Source of the DNA: an uncultured Treponema sp. | GTDB taxonomy: Bacteria; Spirochaetota; Spirochaetia; Treponematales; Treponemataceae | Assembly: GCA_938045195.1 (NCBI GenBank) | Contig: CALINC010000096.1 | Coordinates: 1-40,355, forward strand | Length of the DNA: 40,355 nt | Direction of reading: 5' to 3' | Part shown: piece by piece, positions 15,736-23,517 of the stretch | Position numbering within the stretch: position 1 is the stretch's first letter | Layout: each line of letters opens with the position of its first letter | Notes under the pieces: generated by a model | Databases searched by the model: none | What the model saw: the letters and a program-made list of their open reading frames with translations, nothing else | What the model was told of the DNA's origin: nothing | Translations under genes and position numbers: made by a program

Positions 15736-16263
15736 TTGGCTGAAATAAAAGGTTTGCGAATAAACGGACAAATTCGCGTGAGAGAAGTTCGATTAATCGG
15801 TATTAACGGAGAACAGGCAGGAATTGTTCCTACGATTGAAGCCGTAAAAATGGCTGCAGAGGCAGGGTTAGACCTTGTAGAAGTAGCCCCTACTGCAAAA
15901 CCTCCGGTTTGCAAGATCATCGACTATGGTAAGTATCGTTTTCAAATGGAGAAAAAGCTCCGTGACTCCAAGAAAACGCAAAAACAGCAAACTCTTAGAG
16001 AAATAAGAATGCAGCCTAAAATCCACGACCATGATCTCGAATTTAAATCTGCACATATTAAAAAGTTTCTTGACGGCGGAGATAAAGTAAAAGTAACCGT
16101 GCGTTTTTGGGGACGCGAGTTAGCTCATACAGAGCTCGGTTTCGAAGTTTTAAACAGGGTTTTTGAAAAAGTCGGCGGTGAAGAAGCCTACACTTTGGAG
16201 AAAAAACCTACGATGGAAGGACGTACAATGTCTATGATGTTAAGTCCTAAATCAAAAAAATAG
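15736..16263 (+). CDS. infC: Translation initiation factor IF-3
   Basis: IF-3 binds the 30S subunit, prevents premature 50S joining and checks the start codon. The 175-residue product opens with the conserved GLRINGQIRVREVRLI. It has the N-terminal domain signature through DYGKYRFQMEKK, a lysine-rich linker, and the C-terminal domain from KEIRMQP-like REIRMQPKIHDHDL to MSMMLSPK. Start is TTG 15736 with GAGGAG five bases upstream; no in-frame ATG or ATT is available. The gene leads infC-rpmI-rplT, the standard order. In other bacteria this operon is controlled by IF-3 or L20 binding its leader; nothing here proves that. Confidence 0.96.
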   Translation: MAEIKGLRINGQIRVREVRLIGINGEQAGIVPTIEAVKMAAEAGLDLVEVAPTAKPPVCKIIDYGKYRFQMEKKLRDSKKTQKQQTLREIRMQPKIHDHDLEFKSAHIKKFLDGGDKVKVTVRFWGRELAHTELGFEVLNRVFEKVGGEEAYTLEKKPTMEGRTMSMMLSPKSKK

Positions 16264-16284
16264 CGTTACAATTTGGAGGGTATT

Positions 16285-16485
16285 ATGCCTAAGATGAAAA
16301 GTAAAAGAGCTGCAGCAAAAAGATTTTCTCTTACAGCAACCGGTAAGGTAAAATACAAGCAGATGAATAAGGGTCATATTATGACAAAAAAAGCCCAAAA
16401 GCGAAAACGTCATCTAAAAAAGACGGCTATTCTTTCGGATGCCGACAGCATGAAGATGCGAAAACAATTATTGCCTTACGGTTAG
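16285..16485 (+). CDS. rpmI: Ribosomal protein bL35
   Basis: A 66-residue basic 50S protein with the family pattern MPKMKSKRAAAKRF, TGKVKYKQ and KKRHLKK-like KRKRHLKKTAIL. Its ATG at 16285 follows GGAGGG; an in-frame TTG four codons earlier would lie on the Shine-Dalgarno and is rejected. It sits 21 bp after infC and 16 bp before rplT. Confidence 0.96.
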   Translation: MPKMKSKRAAAKRFSLTATGKVKYKQMNKGHIMTKKAQKRKRHLKKTAILSDADSMKMRKQLLPYG

Positions 16486-16501
16486 TTAATAGGAGTTTAC
16501 A

Positions 16502-16861
16502 ATGTCAAGATCAACAAGCAGCGATAGAAGAATAACAAGACGGAAAGCTATATTAAAGCTGGCAAAAGGCTTCCGCGGGAGACGCGGTACAAACTTTAAA
16601 GCCGCTCGTGATGCAGTGCGTAAAGCTCTGCTGCATAGCTATGTAGGACGGAAAGATAAAAAAAGCGATATGCGCCAAATTTGGATTACCCGAATTAACG
16701 CAGCGGTTCGTTCCGAAGGAATAACATATTCCCGCTTTATTTCAGGCATAACAAAAGCCGGTATCAAGTTAAACCGAAAAGCTCTTTCAAATATGGCTAT
16801 AGAAGATCCTGCGGCATTTAAAGCGGTAGTTGAAGCTTCAAAAAAGGCTTTAGGAGTCTAG
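16502..16861 (+). CDS. rplT: Ribosomal protein bL20
   Basis: The 119-residue 50S assembly protein with the signature KLAKGFRGRRGTNFKAARDAV at its N terminus and RISAINAAVR-like RINAAVRSEGITYSRF. Full length. In several bacteria L20 represses its own operon through a leader that mimics its rRNA site. ATG has AGGAG upstream. One base separates its stop from the next ATG, which places the cell-division genes under ribosomal-operon transcription. Confidence 0.97.
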   Translation: MSRSTSSDRRITRRKAILKLAKGFRGRRGTNFKAARDAVRKALLHSYVGRKDKKSDMRQIWITRINAAVRSEGITYSRFISGITKAGIKLNRKALSNMAIEDPAAFKAVVEASKKALGV

Positions 16862-16862
16862 T

Positions 16863-17393
16863 ATGTTAAATATCGATCAAGTTCAGCTTCTTGAAAGCAA
16901 GGTGGAAAAAGCCGTCAATCTGATAAAATCGCTTTCCGACAATAATAATTCTCTTAAAAAAGAAATTGAAGTAAAAAATAAACGCATTTCAGAACTGGAG
17001 AATTTAATTCTTGTATTTAAAGATGACCAAACGAAGATCGAACAAGGAATAGTCAACGCACTTAATAAATTAAGTGCGTTTGAGAATTCCGAATATGTGC
17101 ATAAAGTAAAAAATCCCGAAAATAACAGCAAAGAAAGCGGGCGGCTTTCAAGTGCCGAGAGTATTCAACCGGCCGTTGCTGAAACGAAAAACGCTGAAGA
17201 AAAACAAACCGAAGATCATACACAAGAGACGCTTGTGGAAGATGCCCCCGTTAATATGGAAAGGCAGCCCGAAAACGAACCTGTAGTTCAACAGGCTCAA
17301 GAAGACGCAGCTGAAGCTGATGGAATGCAAAAAGACTTGGATTATGTGTTAGGCGAAAATTCCGGCAATGAAAACCAGTTGGATATTTTTTAG
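16863..17393 (+). CDS. ZapB-like coiled-coil protein
   Basis: The 176-residue product has an N-terminal coiled coil (about 1-75) with heptads such as LLESKVEKAVNLIKSL and IEVKNKRISELENLIL. The rest is a disordered acidic tail rich in Glu and Gln, ending NQLDIF. Coiled-coil size and position directly before zapA suggest a ZapB-type Z-ring organiser; sequence alone is not decisive. The start is one base after the rplT stop, suggesting reinitiation. A 10-bp perfect hairpin lies inside the gene. Confidence 0.65.
   Translation: MLNIDQVQLLESKVEKAVNLIKSLSDNNNSLKKEIEVKNKRISELENLILVFKDDQTKIEQGIVNALNKLSAFENSEYVHKVKNPENNSKESGRLSSAESIQPAVAETKNAEEKQTEDHTQETLVEDAPVNMERQPENEPVVQQAQEDAAEADGMQKDLDYVLGENSGNENQLDIF
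17055..17080 (+). other. Perfect 10-bp hairpin inside the ZapB-like gene
   Basis: AACGCACTTA (17055-17064), loop ATAAAT, TAAGTGCGTT (17071-17080). Coding constraint does not explain a perfect stem of this length. It lies between the ribosomal genes and zapA, where it could lower or protect the distal message. Confidence 0.5.
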
Positions 17394-17425
17394 TAAACCA
17401 TAGCACGTAAAGTTACGGAGACGGT

Positions 17426-17764
17426 ATGAGCAAGGGGCAATTAAACATTGATATATTGGGAACCTCCTTTGCGATTCAAGCAGATGAAACGAATGAATAC
17501 CTAAATCAAATCTATAATCATTATATTGCCGTAATTGAACAAGTAAAACAAAACTCTTTTGTAACAGACCCGTTGCGATTGGCAATTATTGCCGGTATAT
17601 TGGTTACGGATGAGTTTTACAAAGAACAAGTCAAACCTATTGCAAACGATAAAGAAATTATACCTGCCGATTGCGATATTTCGGAAATAGAACGATCAAC
17701 AAAACGGATGATGGAAAAAATAGATACTGTTTTAAATGAAAAACAAAATGAAAATTTGGGTTGA
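17426..17764 (+). CDS. zapA: Cell division protein ZapA
   Basis: A 112-residue FtsZ-ring cross-linker. The N-terminal domain shows the family opening LNIDILGTSFAIQADE, followed by YLNQIYNHYIAVIEQV and the long C-terminal coiled coil including DPLRLAIIAGILVTDEFY. ATG follows GGAGACGG. It lies downstream of the ZapB-like gene and overlaps the next gene by 29 bp. Confidence 0.85.
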   Translation: MSKGQLNIDILGTSFAIQADETNEYLNQIYNHYIAVIEQVKQNSFVTDPLRLAIIAGILVTDEFYKEQVKPIANDKEIIPADCDISEIERSTKRMMEKIDTVLNEKQNENLG

Positions 17765-18209
17765 TGCCGATTCGTGCCCCATCCGTATCCGCAGTATTAT
17801 TTGTAAAGCCTCTCTGCGTATAAACCGCCAAGTAATTTTTGCAGCAAACCGCCCTATACCGCTTTCTCAATTTAAAACGGTCAGTATGGTTGTAACGGAA
17901 GCAATAGAACAAGCTGCTGATAACTTCATTGTTAAAAATGCAAAAAGCGGCGACTTGGTTATTACAAGAGACATCCCGCTTGCAAAAATTCTTGTAGATT
18001 TAAGCATTACCGTTATAAATGACCGAGGGACTATTTTTACTTCGGATAATATCAATACGTTTGTGTCCGTACGTAATTTTATGTATGAACTTCAAGCCAA
18101 CGGATTAAGTCCGGAAAAAGCTAATTCTTTCGGAAAAAAAGAAATTCAAAAATTTTCAAATCTCTTAGATAGTGTTCTTACAAAACTTTTACGCTCAGAA
18201 GCATTGTAA
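17736..18209 (+). CDS. YaiI/YqxD (UPF0178) family protein
   Basis: A 157-residue member of the UPF0178 family, which has a PIN/NYN-like fold and unknown substrate. The opening KIWVDADSCPIRIR, the middle AIEQAADNFIVKNAKSGDLVITRDIPLA and the later VINDRGTIFTSDNI are the conserved blocks, with acidic residues D8, D10 (counting from MKIW) and the VITRDIPLA Asp as likely metal ligands. Two ATGs are possible (17736 and 17748). Both overlap zapA and neither has a strong Shine-Dalgarno, so translation probably depends on zapA. Confidence 0.85.
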   Translation: MKNKMKIWVDADSCPIRIRSIICKASLRINRQVIFAANRPIPLSQFKTVSMVVTEAIEQAADNFIVKNAKSGDLVITRDIPLAKILVDLSITVINDRGTIFTSDNINTFVSVRNFMYELQANGLSPEKANSFGKKEIQKFSNLLDSVLTKLLRSEAL

Positions 18210-18258
18210 ATCTACGCGAAATATTAGCACAAAAGCCTATTATAAGGGTACGTATCGG

Positions 18259-18327
18259 AATCAACATCCCCCGACGCAGAGCGTACGTTGCGCAGCAACG
18301 GGTATTAAAGCCTCCGCACGAATAAAA
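18259..18327 (+). repeat. Dispersed repeat, copy C (full length)
   Basis: AATCAACATCCCCCGACGCA leads into ACGC(AGA)GCGT and GTTGC(GCA)GCAAC, then GGGTATTAAAGCCTCCGCA. It is 49 bp after the end of the infC-to-YaiI operon, which has no other terminator in this gap. Confidence 0.85.
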
Positions 18328-18360
18328 TGCAGCCTAAATTATCCCTTACAAGTGAGTTTT

Positions 18361-20628
18361 TTATAGTGATGCCAAAATTTCTTTTATTTCTCCGGCTTTT
18401 TTATAGTCCGGATTTTTAGTTATAAGATTTTCTAAAATAAGTTTTGCGTCGGCTTTTTTCTCCAAACTTATGTAAAGTTTTCCGAGCTCGTAATAGGCAT
18501 CCCAATTTGAGCCGTCCAGTTTTATAATCTGCGTATAAACATCGGCGGCATTTTCTTTTAAACCTGCCGAAATATATGCGGCGGCTAAATTTTGTTTTGC
18601 AGTAATATTTCTCGGTTGTGCTTTTACAGCTTCGGAATAATGAGCTACCGATTTATTAAAATCGCCTTTGAGTCCATACAGTTTTCCTAAATTGGTATTA
18701 ACTTCAAAATTTCGGGGTTCCAGCTTATACGCCGTCGAAAGCAATTCTTCAGCTTCATTCATTATTCCGGCATCCAAATACATCCTGCCCAAATTTATCC
18801 GCGGCTTTGCATAACTTTTATTTGCGTCAGCTGCCCGTTTATAAAAAGAAACCGCTTCTTTCGCTTTAGCGTTTTTTTCCAAAGCAAGTCCGTATGTATA
18901 TAAAACGCGGACATCTTCGGGGCGTTTGGAATATGCTTTTTCGGCATTTACAAGAGCTTCAGTATTTTTACCCAGTTCTACTTGAACCGTTGCCAAATTA
19001 TAATATGTTACCGCATCGTCTTCACCTAATACAAGGGCTTCTTTAAAATACCGTTCCGCATTTTGATACTGAGTCAATTCGGCATATACTTGCGCCATTT
19101 CCCGCAAAACCGCCGTATTTGCAGGTTCATAGGAAAGTGCTTTTTTATAATAATCTACCGCTTGCGTAAATTTTCTTTGCTGTTTGCTTATGCGTGCAAG
19201 TTCAACAAGGGCTTTTACATAGTCGGGCTTAACTTTAACCGCAGAGGAAAAAGCCGAAAAAGCCTCGTCTATTCCTCCCAGTTTTTTACAGGTAAGCCCT
19301 AAATTATAAAACGCCGATTCAAAATCGGGTTTTGCTTTTGTACTTTTTGAAAAAGCATTTTTTGCCTTTTGATATTGTCCCCGCGCATAATATTTTTTCC
19401 CCAATTCATAGTTGTACAAATAATTGTTCGGGTCAAGTACCTGCGCTTTTTCAAGTTCAACAAAAGCAGCCTGTTCTTGTTTTTGATCTTCCGCTATGTG
19501 CGAATATGTATAATGCGCTTTTGCAATTTGGTCGTCGGCGTTTACCGATTTTTTAATATATATATCCGCTTCGTATAAAGCCTCTCGGACACTTTCCTCG
19601 GAAGCCGCTTCCGAAGAAGCGTAACCATGCATAGCTTCCGCCATTTTATAGTATTCGCCGGCGGCAAATTTCGTATCGTCATTCGGCATTTTAGAATCAG
19701 CTGTTGAAAAGGCTGATTTTGCGCCGGAAAAGTCTTTATTTTTTAAAGCCGTTTTGCCGATATCAACCAATTTGGATATTTCTTCAAGCAGTGCTTTTCT
19801 TTCATTTGCTGCGGCAGACCCGGAATTTGCAGACGGGCTGCTTGCGGCAGATGACGCAGGAACAGAGCTTTCTCCGGTTTCATTTTGTCCGCTTACGGCA
19901 TTTTTTTTATGCCCGGTATTTTCTTGGGCTGCTTTTGTATTTTCCGTTACGGTATTTTTTGCAGCTTCTTCGGCTTTTCTTTTTCTTTCAGCATCTTCTT
20001 CGTTTTTTTTATCGGCATCTTCCTTAGCCTTCTTTTCTGCAGCAATGCGGGCTGCCGTTTTTGCTTTTTCATCAGCGAAAGCCTTTTCTTTCGCATCTTT
20101 TTCCGCTTTTAAGCGGGCTGCATCTTCCGCTTCTTTTTGTTTCTTTGCTATATCAGCCTTTTTTTTGGCTTCTGCTTCTTCCAACGCTTTTTGCTCTTTT
20201 ATAAGTGCTTCATGTTTTTTTCGGGCTTCTTCGGCTCGGCGCAAAGCCTCTTCATCTTTCCGCTTTTTTTCTGCGGCAGCTTTATCATTTTTTTGCTTAT
20301 CGGAAGAAGTTTGTGCAGCCTCCAAACTTTTATTTAATTCCGCAGCCTGTTTTAAACGTTCCGCTTCTAAGGAAGCTATTTCTTTTTCCGCTTCCTTTTT
20401 TGCAGCTTCAATTTCCGCTTCTATTTTTTTACGCTTCTCTTCAAGGCGGGCAAGTTCTTCTTTTTCGGCTTCAAGCCTCGCTTTGGCTTCTGCGTCAATT
20501 TCATACCCCGAACTTGCACCCGTTCCATTTTGTTTTTTTGTGCTGAATAAAAGTATTCCCCCTATAATAAGAACGGCAAGTAATAAGCCGCCCAAAATGC
20601 CTATTAAAAATTTCTGAAAATCAGTCAA
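18361..20628 (-). CDS. Membrane-anchored coiled-coil and TPR protein
   Basis: A 755-residue protein with an N-terminal transmembrane helix (7-29, LIGILGGLLLAVLIIGGILL). A long Ala/Glu/Lys/Arg-rich coiled coil follows (about 45-230). A Ser/Ala-rich linker (230-275) precedes roughly ten tandem TPR units from about 365 to the end, such as NYLYNYELGKKYYARGQYQKA and YYNLATVQVELGKNTEAL. Start is TTG at 20628, overlapping the upstream gene by 8 bp, so the two are coupled. TPR arrays mediate protein assembly. Spirochaetes use such proteins in the periplasmic flagellar collar, but nothing here proves that role. Confidence 0.75.
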   Translation of the reverse strand: MTDFQKFLIGILGGLLLAVLIIGGILLFSTKKQNGTGASSGYEIDAEAKARLEAEKEELARLEEKRKKIEAEIEAAKKEAEKEIASLEAERLKQAAELNKSLEAAQTSSDKQKNDKAAAEKKRKDEEALRRAEEARKKHEALIKEQKALEEAEAKKKADIAKKQKEAEDAARLKAEKDAKEKAFADEKAKTAARIAAEKKAKEDADKKNEEDAERKRKAEEAAKNTVTENTKAAQENTGHKKNAVSGQNETGESSVPASSAASSPSANSGSAAANERKALLEEISKLVDIGKTALKNKDFSGAKSAFSTADSKMPNDDTKFAAGEYYKMAEAMHGYASSEAASEESVREALYEADIYIKKSVNADDQIAKAHYTYSHIAEDQKQEQAAFVELEKAQVLDPNNYLYNYELGKKYYARGQYQKAKNAFSKSTKAKPDFESAFYNLGLTCKKLGGIDEAFSAFSSAVKVKPDYVKALVELARISKQQRKFTQAVDYYKKALSYEPANTAVLREMAQVYAELTQYQNAERYFKEALVLGEDDAVTYYNLATVQVELGKNTEALVNAEKAYSKRPEDVRVLYTYGLALEKNAKAKEAVSFYKRAADANKSYAKPRINLGRMYLDAGIMNEAEELLSTAYKLEPRNFEVNTNLGKLYGLKGDFNKSVAHYSEAVKAQPRNITAKQNLAAAYISAGLKENAADVYTQIIKLDGSNWDAYYELGKLYISLEKKADAKLILENLITKNPDYKKAGEIKEILASL

Positions 20629-21361
20629 GTTCGTTTTCCTCCGAATAGTCTATAGTATTTTCGGCTCCTGCAGAAACGGCATCCGTATCGTCAACCGATG
20701 AAAGATTTGCATTTACTTCATTCATTAATTGCTTGTACCGTTTTTCTGCAGCAAGTCTTTCCTCTTCCTCCGCAGCTTTTTTTGCTTCGGCAAAAGCCTT
20801 GGCTTTTACAGCTTCTTCTTCGGCAGCTTCCAAAAGCGATATTATTTTTTGAATGGAAGAACGCTGAATGGAATCCGGTTCCAAGTTTAAATAAATTTTA
20901 TAATCTTGTAAAGCACCCGAATGCTTATCCAATTTAATCCGAGAATTTGCCCTATTTAAAAAGGCGGGTGCATAAAGCCCGTTTGCAGAAATAGAATCAT
21001 TAAAAGCCTGTTCCGCCGCATCATATCTGCTTTGTAAAAAATAAATATTCCCGATATTATAGGAATATAGATATGCATTAAGCGAATCGTTTTTTCTACC
21101 CATCGAAAGATACGAAAGTGCTTCCGTATATTTGCCGCATCGGAAATATGCCACACCCAAATACAGCCATACGGCGGCGGGGGCTCCCGGTTCTTTACTT
21201 GCTGCAAACAATGCGGCTGCGGCTTCGTCCGGTCTATCGGCAGCCAGCAGTTTTTTCCCCGCTTCAAAATAGTCTATACAATATAGCAATGAAAAAAAAC
21301 ATAAAAAAAACGAAAAAAAGACTGTTTTTTTTAACTTTAAACGATAAAAAGGCCCTTTCAT
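20621..21361 (-). CDS. Exported TPR protein
   Basis: A 246-residue protein with an N-terminal signal sequence (KLKKTVFFSFFLCFFSLLYC) and three to four TPR units between about 35 and 165 (AVWLYLGVAYFRCGKYTEAL, YNIGNIYFLQSRYDAAE, FLNRANSRIKLDKHSGAL). A charged Ala/Glu-rich coiled tail ends ENELD. The Cys at the end of the hydrophobic stretch is not in a convincing lipobox. ATG 21361 is chosen because GGAGGG lies 10 nt upstream; an ATG three codons earlier touches the Shine-Dalgarno. It is coupled to the downstream 755-residue TPR protein. Confidence 0.75.
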   Translation of the reverse strand: MKGPFYRLKLKKTVFFSFFLCFFSLLYCIDYFEAGKKLLAADRPDEAAAALFAASKEPGAPAAVWLYLGVAYFRCGKYTEALSYLSMGRKNDSLNAYLYSYNIGNIYFLQSRYDAAEQAFNDSISANGLYAPAFLNRANSRIKLDKHSGALQDYKIYLNLEPDSIQRSSIQKIISLLEAAEEEAVKAKAFAEAKKAAEEEERLAAEKRYKQLMNEVNANLSSVDDTDAVSAGAENTIDYSEENELD

Positions 21362-21363
21362 AT

Positions 21364-21398
21364 TTGACATTCCCTCCTAAAAACTATACCATATAGAT
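21364..21398 (+). promoter_or_regulatory. Compact divergent promoter region
   Basis: Only 37 bp separate two divergent TPR genes. On the plus strand TTGACA (21364-21369) is a perfect -35. TATACC (21385-21390) or TACCAT (21387-21392) is the -10, putting the start at or within a few bases of the ATG at 21399, with no Shine-Dalgarno in between. On the minus strand TATAGT serves as -10 candidate. Confidence 0.45.
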
Positions 21399-22772
21399 AT
21401 GTCCACAACAATGATTATTATTATGATAGTTCTCGGCAGTATTGTTTTTTTTCTTATGCTGTTCGTTTTAAAGTCGGTTTTATCGCCAAAAAAGATTTCC
21501 AAGATTCAAAAAAATCTTAAAACGGGAAGATATACCGCTGCAATAAAAGATGCCAAAGCTCTCATTGCAAAAAACCCGCGCGACTCCGAAGCGAGGTATC
21601 TTTTAGGAAAAGCGTATCTTGCCGACAAAAAACCTGAGCTTGCCTTTATGGAATTTAAAACTCTCAACAAAACAGCCGTGTTTAACAATCTTGCGACCGA
21701 GATAGAATTTAGGGATATTATAGCAGATTTATATTTAAAATTCCAGCAGCCCGACGAGGCTTTACAGGAATATATTCTTTTAAATAAAAAAGACCCTAAA
21801 AATCCGAAATATTATTTTAAAACAGGGAAGCTTTACGAATCTAAAAATATGTCGGAACAAGCTCTTTCATATTTTCAGAAAACAATAGAAATAGATTCAA
21901 GATATGCCGAAGCCTATGCTTCGATGGGGCTGCTTCTTTTTAAAGCAAAACAAATTCCTGAAGCCGAAAAAGCAATTGCAACGGCATTAAAACTGGACCC
22001 TGAAAACAGTGAAACCTTATATTGCCACGGAAGAATATTGCGCGGCAAAAAAGATTATGCGCATGCCCTTTCTTCATTTGAAAAAGCGGCGCGCAAACAA
22101 GAAATAAGAACAAAATGCTTCTTAGAACGCGGTTCCTGCTATATGGAGACAAACAGTCTTGAAAAAGCCGTTTTTGAATTTGCCAGGGCAATAAAATCTT
22201 CAAAGCAGCCCAATTCACCTGAAATGTTATACGCACGGTATCTTCTTGCAGACTGCTATGAAAAACAAAGAGACTTTGACAAAGCTATAGAGCAATGGGA
22301 GGCTATCAGTGCAGTCAAACCTAAATTTAGAGATGTAGCACAAAAACTGGCAGATTATGCCGACTTGCGCACAAATGACAAAATGAAAGAATATTTAACT
22401 CTCGTAAAAGATGAATTCTTTCAGATGTGCCGTGATATAACCGAACAATATTTTGACTATCCCGTACAGGCAGTAAAAGAGATAAAAATAGGCTGCAGTA
22501 TTTTAGCGGTAGAAAAAGGTTCGGAACAATGGCTGAACACAAGAAAAAAGCCGCAGCTAATGATTTTTTCGAGGGAAAGCGAAACTATTACGGAACCGTT
22601 TTTACGCTCAATACATGAGGAGATGAAAAAACAGGGCGTAGTAACCGCCCATATAATAACATCGTCGGGGTTTTCACGGGATGCGCTTGCTTTTGCCGAA
22701 AACCGCCCCTTTGATTTGGTAGACAGGAAAAAGCTGGAAAAAATTGTAGAAAAAGTAAAATTCTCTTTTTAG
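21399..22772 (+). CDS. Membrane TPR protein with C-terminal Mrr-like domain
   Basis: A 457-residue protein. One transmembrane helix at 5-27 (MIIIMIVLGSIVFFLMLFVL) is followed by about eight TPR-like units (30-330, for example PKYYFKTGKLYESKNMSEQAL). The C-terminal 115 residues resemble the end of an Mrr-type restriction endonuclease fold: MKKQGVVTAHIITSSGFSRD, then ALAFAENRPFDLVDRKKL, as in Mrr proteins where G-x-ITTSGF and E-x-LIDG-L are typical. The D...QxK active site is absent (LMIFSRESE in its place), so nuclease activity is unlikely. It may belong with the spirochaete flagellar collar TPR proteins; this is uncertain. Confidence 0.7.
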   Translation: MSTTMIIIMIVLGSIVFFLMLFVLKSVLSPKKISKIQKNLKTGRYTAAIKDAKALIAKNPRDSEARYLLGKAYLADKKPELAFMEFKTLNKTAVFNNLATEIEFRDIIADLYLKFQQPDEALQEYILLNKKDPKNPKYYFKTGKLYESKNMSEQALSYFQKTIEIDSRYAEAYASMGLLLFKAKQIPEAEKAIATALKLDPENSETLYCHGRILRGKKDYAHALSSFEKAARKQEIRTKCFLERGSCYMETNSLEKAVFEFARAIKSSKQPNSPEMLYARYLLADCYEKQRDFDKAIEQWEAISAVKPKFRDVAQKLADYADLRTNDKMKEYLTLVKDEFFQMCRDITEQYFDYPVQAVKEIKIGCSILAVEKGSEQWLNTRKKPQLMIFSRESETITEPFLRSIHEEMKKQGVVTAHIITSSGFSRDALAFAENRPFDLVDRKKLEKIVEKVKFSF

Positions 22773-22789
22773 TACGGGATAATAAAATT

Positions 22790-23440
22790 ATGAAAATATT
22801 GTGCGTTTCAGACCAAATAGACCCTGTTATTTACAGCAAAGATATAAAAAAGCGATATGCCGATACCGATTTAATAATATCTGCCGGAGACTTACCCATA
22901 GAATACTTGGATTTTATTCAAACTTCGCTTAATAAACCCTTATTTTTTGTTTTCGGCGGACATTATTTAAAAGCACTTACACACTATCATCCTGAAATGG
23001 CTGAAAAAACAAAAAATGAAGAAAAAAATACATTTAAAAAAAATAACCCTTTTAAAAGCGAACACGGTACATATATCGGCTTTAAAACTTGTAGATGCGG
23101 TAGTTTGCTGATTGCAGGTATTTCCGGCACAAAAAAACAAAATGACGGAAAAAATCAATTTACCGAAAAACAAATGAAACGGAAACTGCTTGCAATGCTT
23201 CCGAATCTGATAAAAAATAAAATAAAATACGGAAGATATGTAGATATTGTTGTAAGTCATGCGCCCATAGTTTCGGAAAACGGATTTAAATGCTTTGAAC
23301 GTTTCGACAAAATATTTAAACCCAAATACTGGCTGCATGGAAATGTACATATTCATAACTCAAAAACTGAACGAAAAATAACTCTTGAAAACACGGAGGT
23401 TATAAATGTATATAGCAGACACGTTTTGGAAATTACGTAA
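22790..23440 (+). CDS. Calcineurin-like metallophosphoesterase
   Basis: A 216-residue protein with the metallophosphoesterase motifs in order: KILCVSDQID (position of D-x-H, with the His changed), DLIISAGDLP (GD), VFGGHY (GNH position, with Asn changed to Gly), VVSHAP (motif IV) and HGNVHIH (motif V, GHxH form). The metal-binding site is therefore partly altered but recognisable. Substrate is unknown. The gene follows the TPR-Mrr-like gene by 17 bp on the same strand and is likely cotranscribed; its Shine-Dalgarno is weak. Confidence 0.72.
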   Translation: MKILCVSDQIDPVIYSKDIKKRYADTDLIISAGDLPIEYLDFIQTSLNKPLFFVFGGHYLKALTHYHPEMAEKTKNEEKNTFKKNNPFKSEHGTYIGFKTCRCGSLLIAGISGTKKQNDGKNQFTEKQMKRKLLAMLPNLIKNKIKYGRYVDIVVSHAPIVSENGFKCFERFDKIFKPKYWLHGNVHIHNSKTERKITLENTEVINVYSRHVLEIT

Positions 23441-23480
23441 ACAAAACGCAAAATTTATGCTTATATTTTAAGAATAAATC

Positions 23481-23509
23481 TTGACGATATTCGCTATAGA
23501 TGATAAAAT
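23481..23509 (+). promoter_or_regulatory. Promoter of the rsbUVW module
   Basis: TTGACG (23481-23486), a 17-bp spacer and TAAAAT (23504-23509), five of six matches in each box. Initiation near 23516 leaves almost no leader before the ATG at 23518. An ATG at 23500 would lie upstream of the start site. Confidence 0.5.
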
Positions 23510-23517
23510 TACCAAAG

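Noticed and set aside
19754..20617. 287-codon open frame on the plus strand opposite the coiled-coil TPR protein
   Set aside because: It is the complement of Ala/Glu/Lys-rich coding, giving an artificial Ser/Phe/Ala-rich protein with no ribosome-binding site or family.
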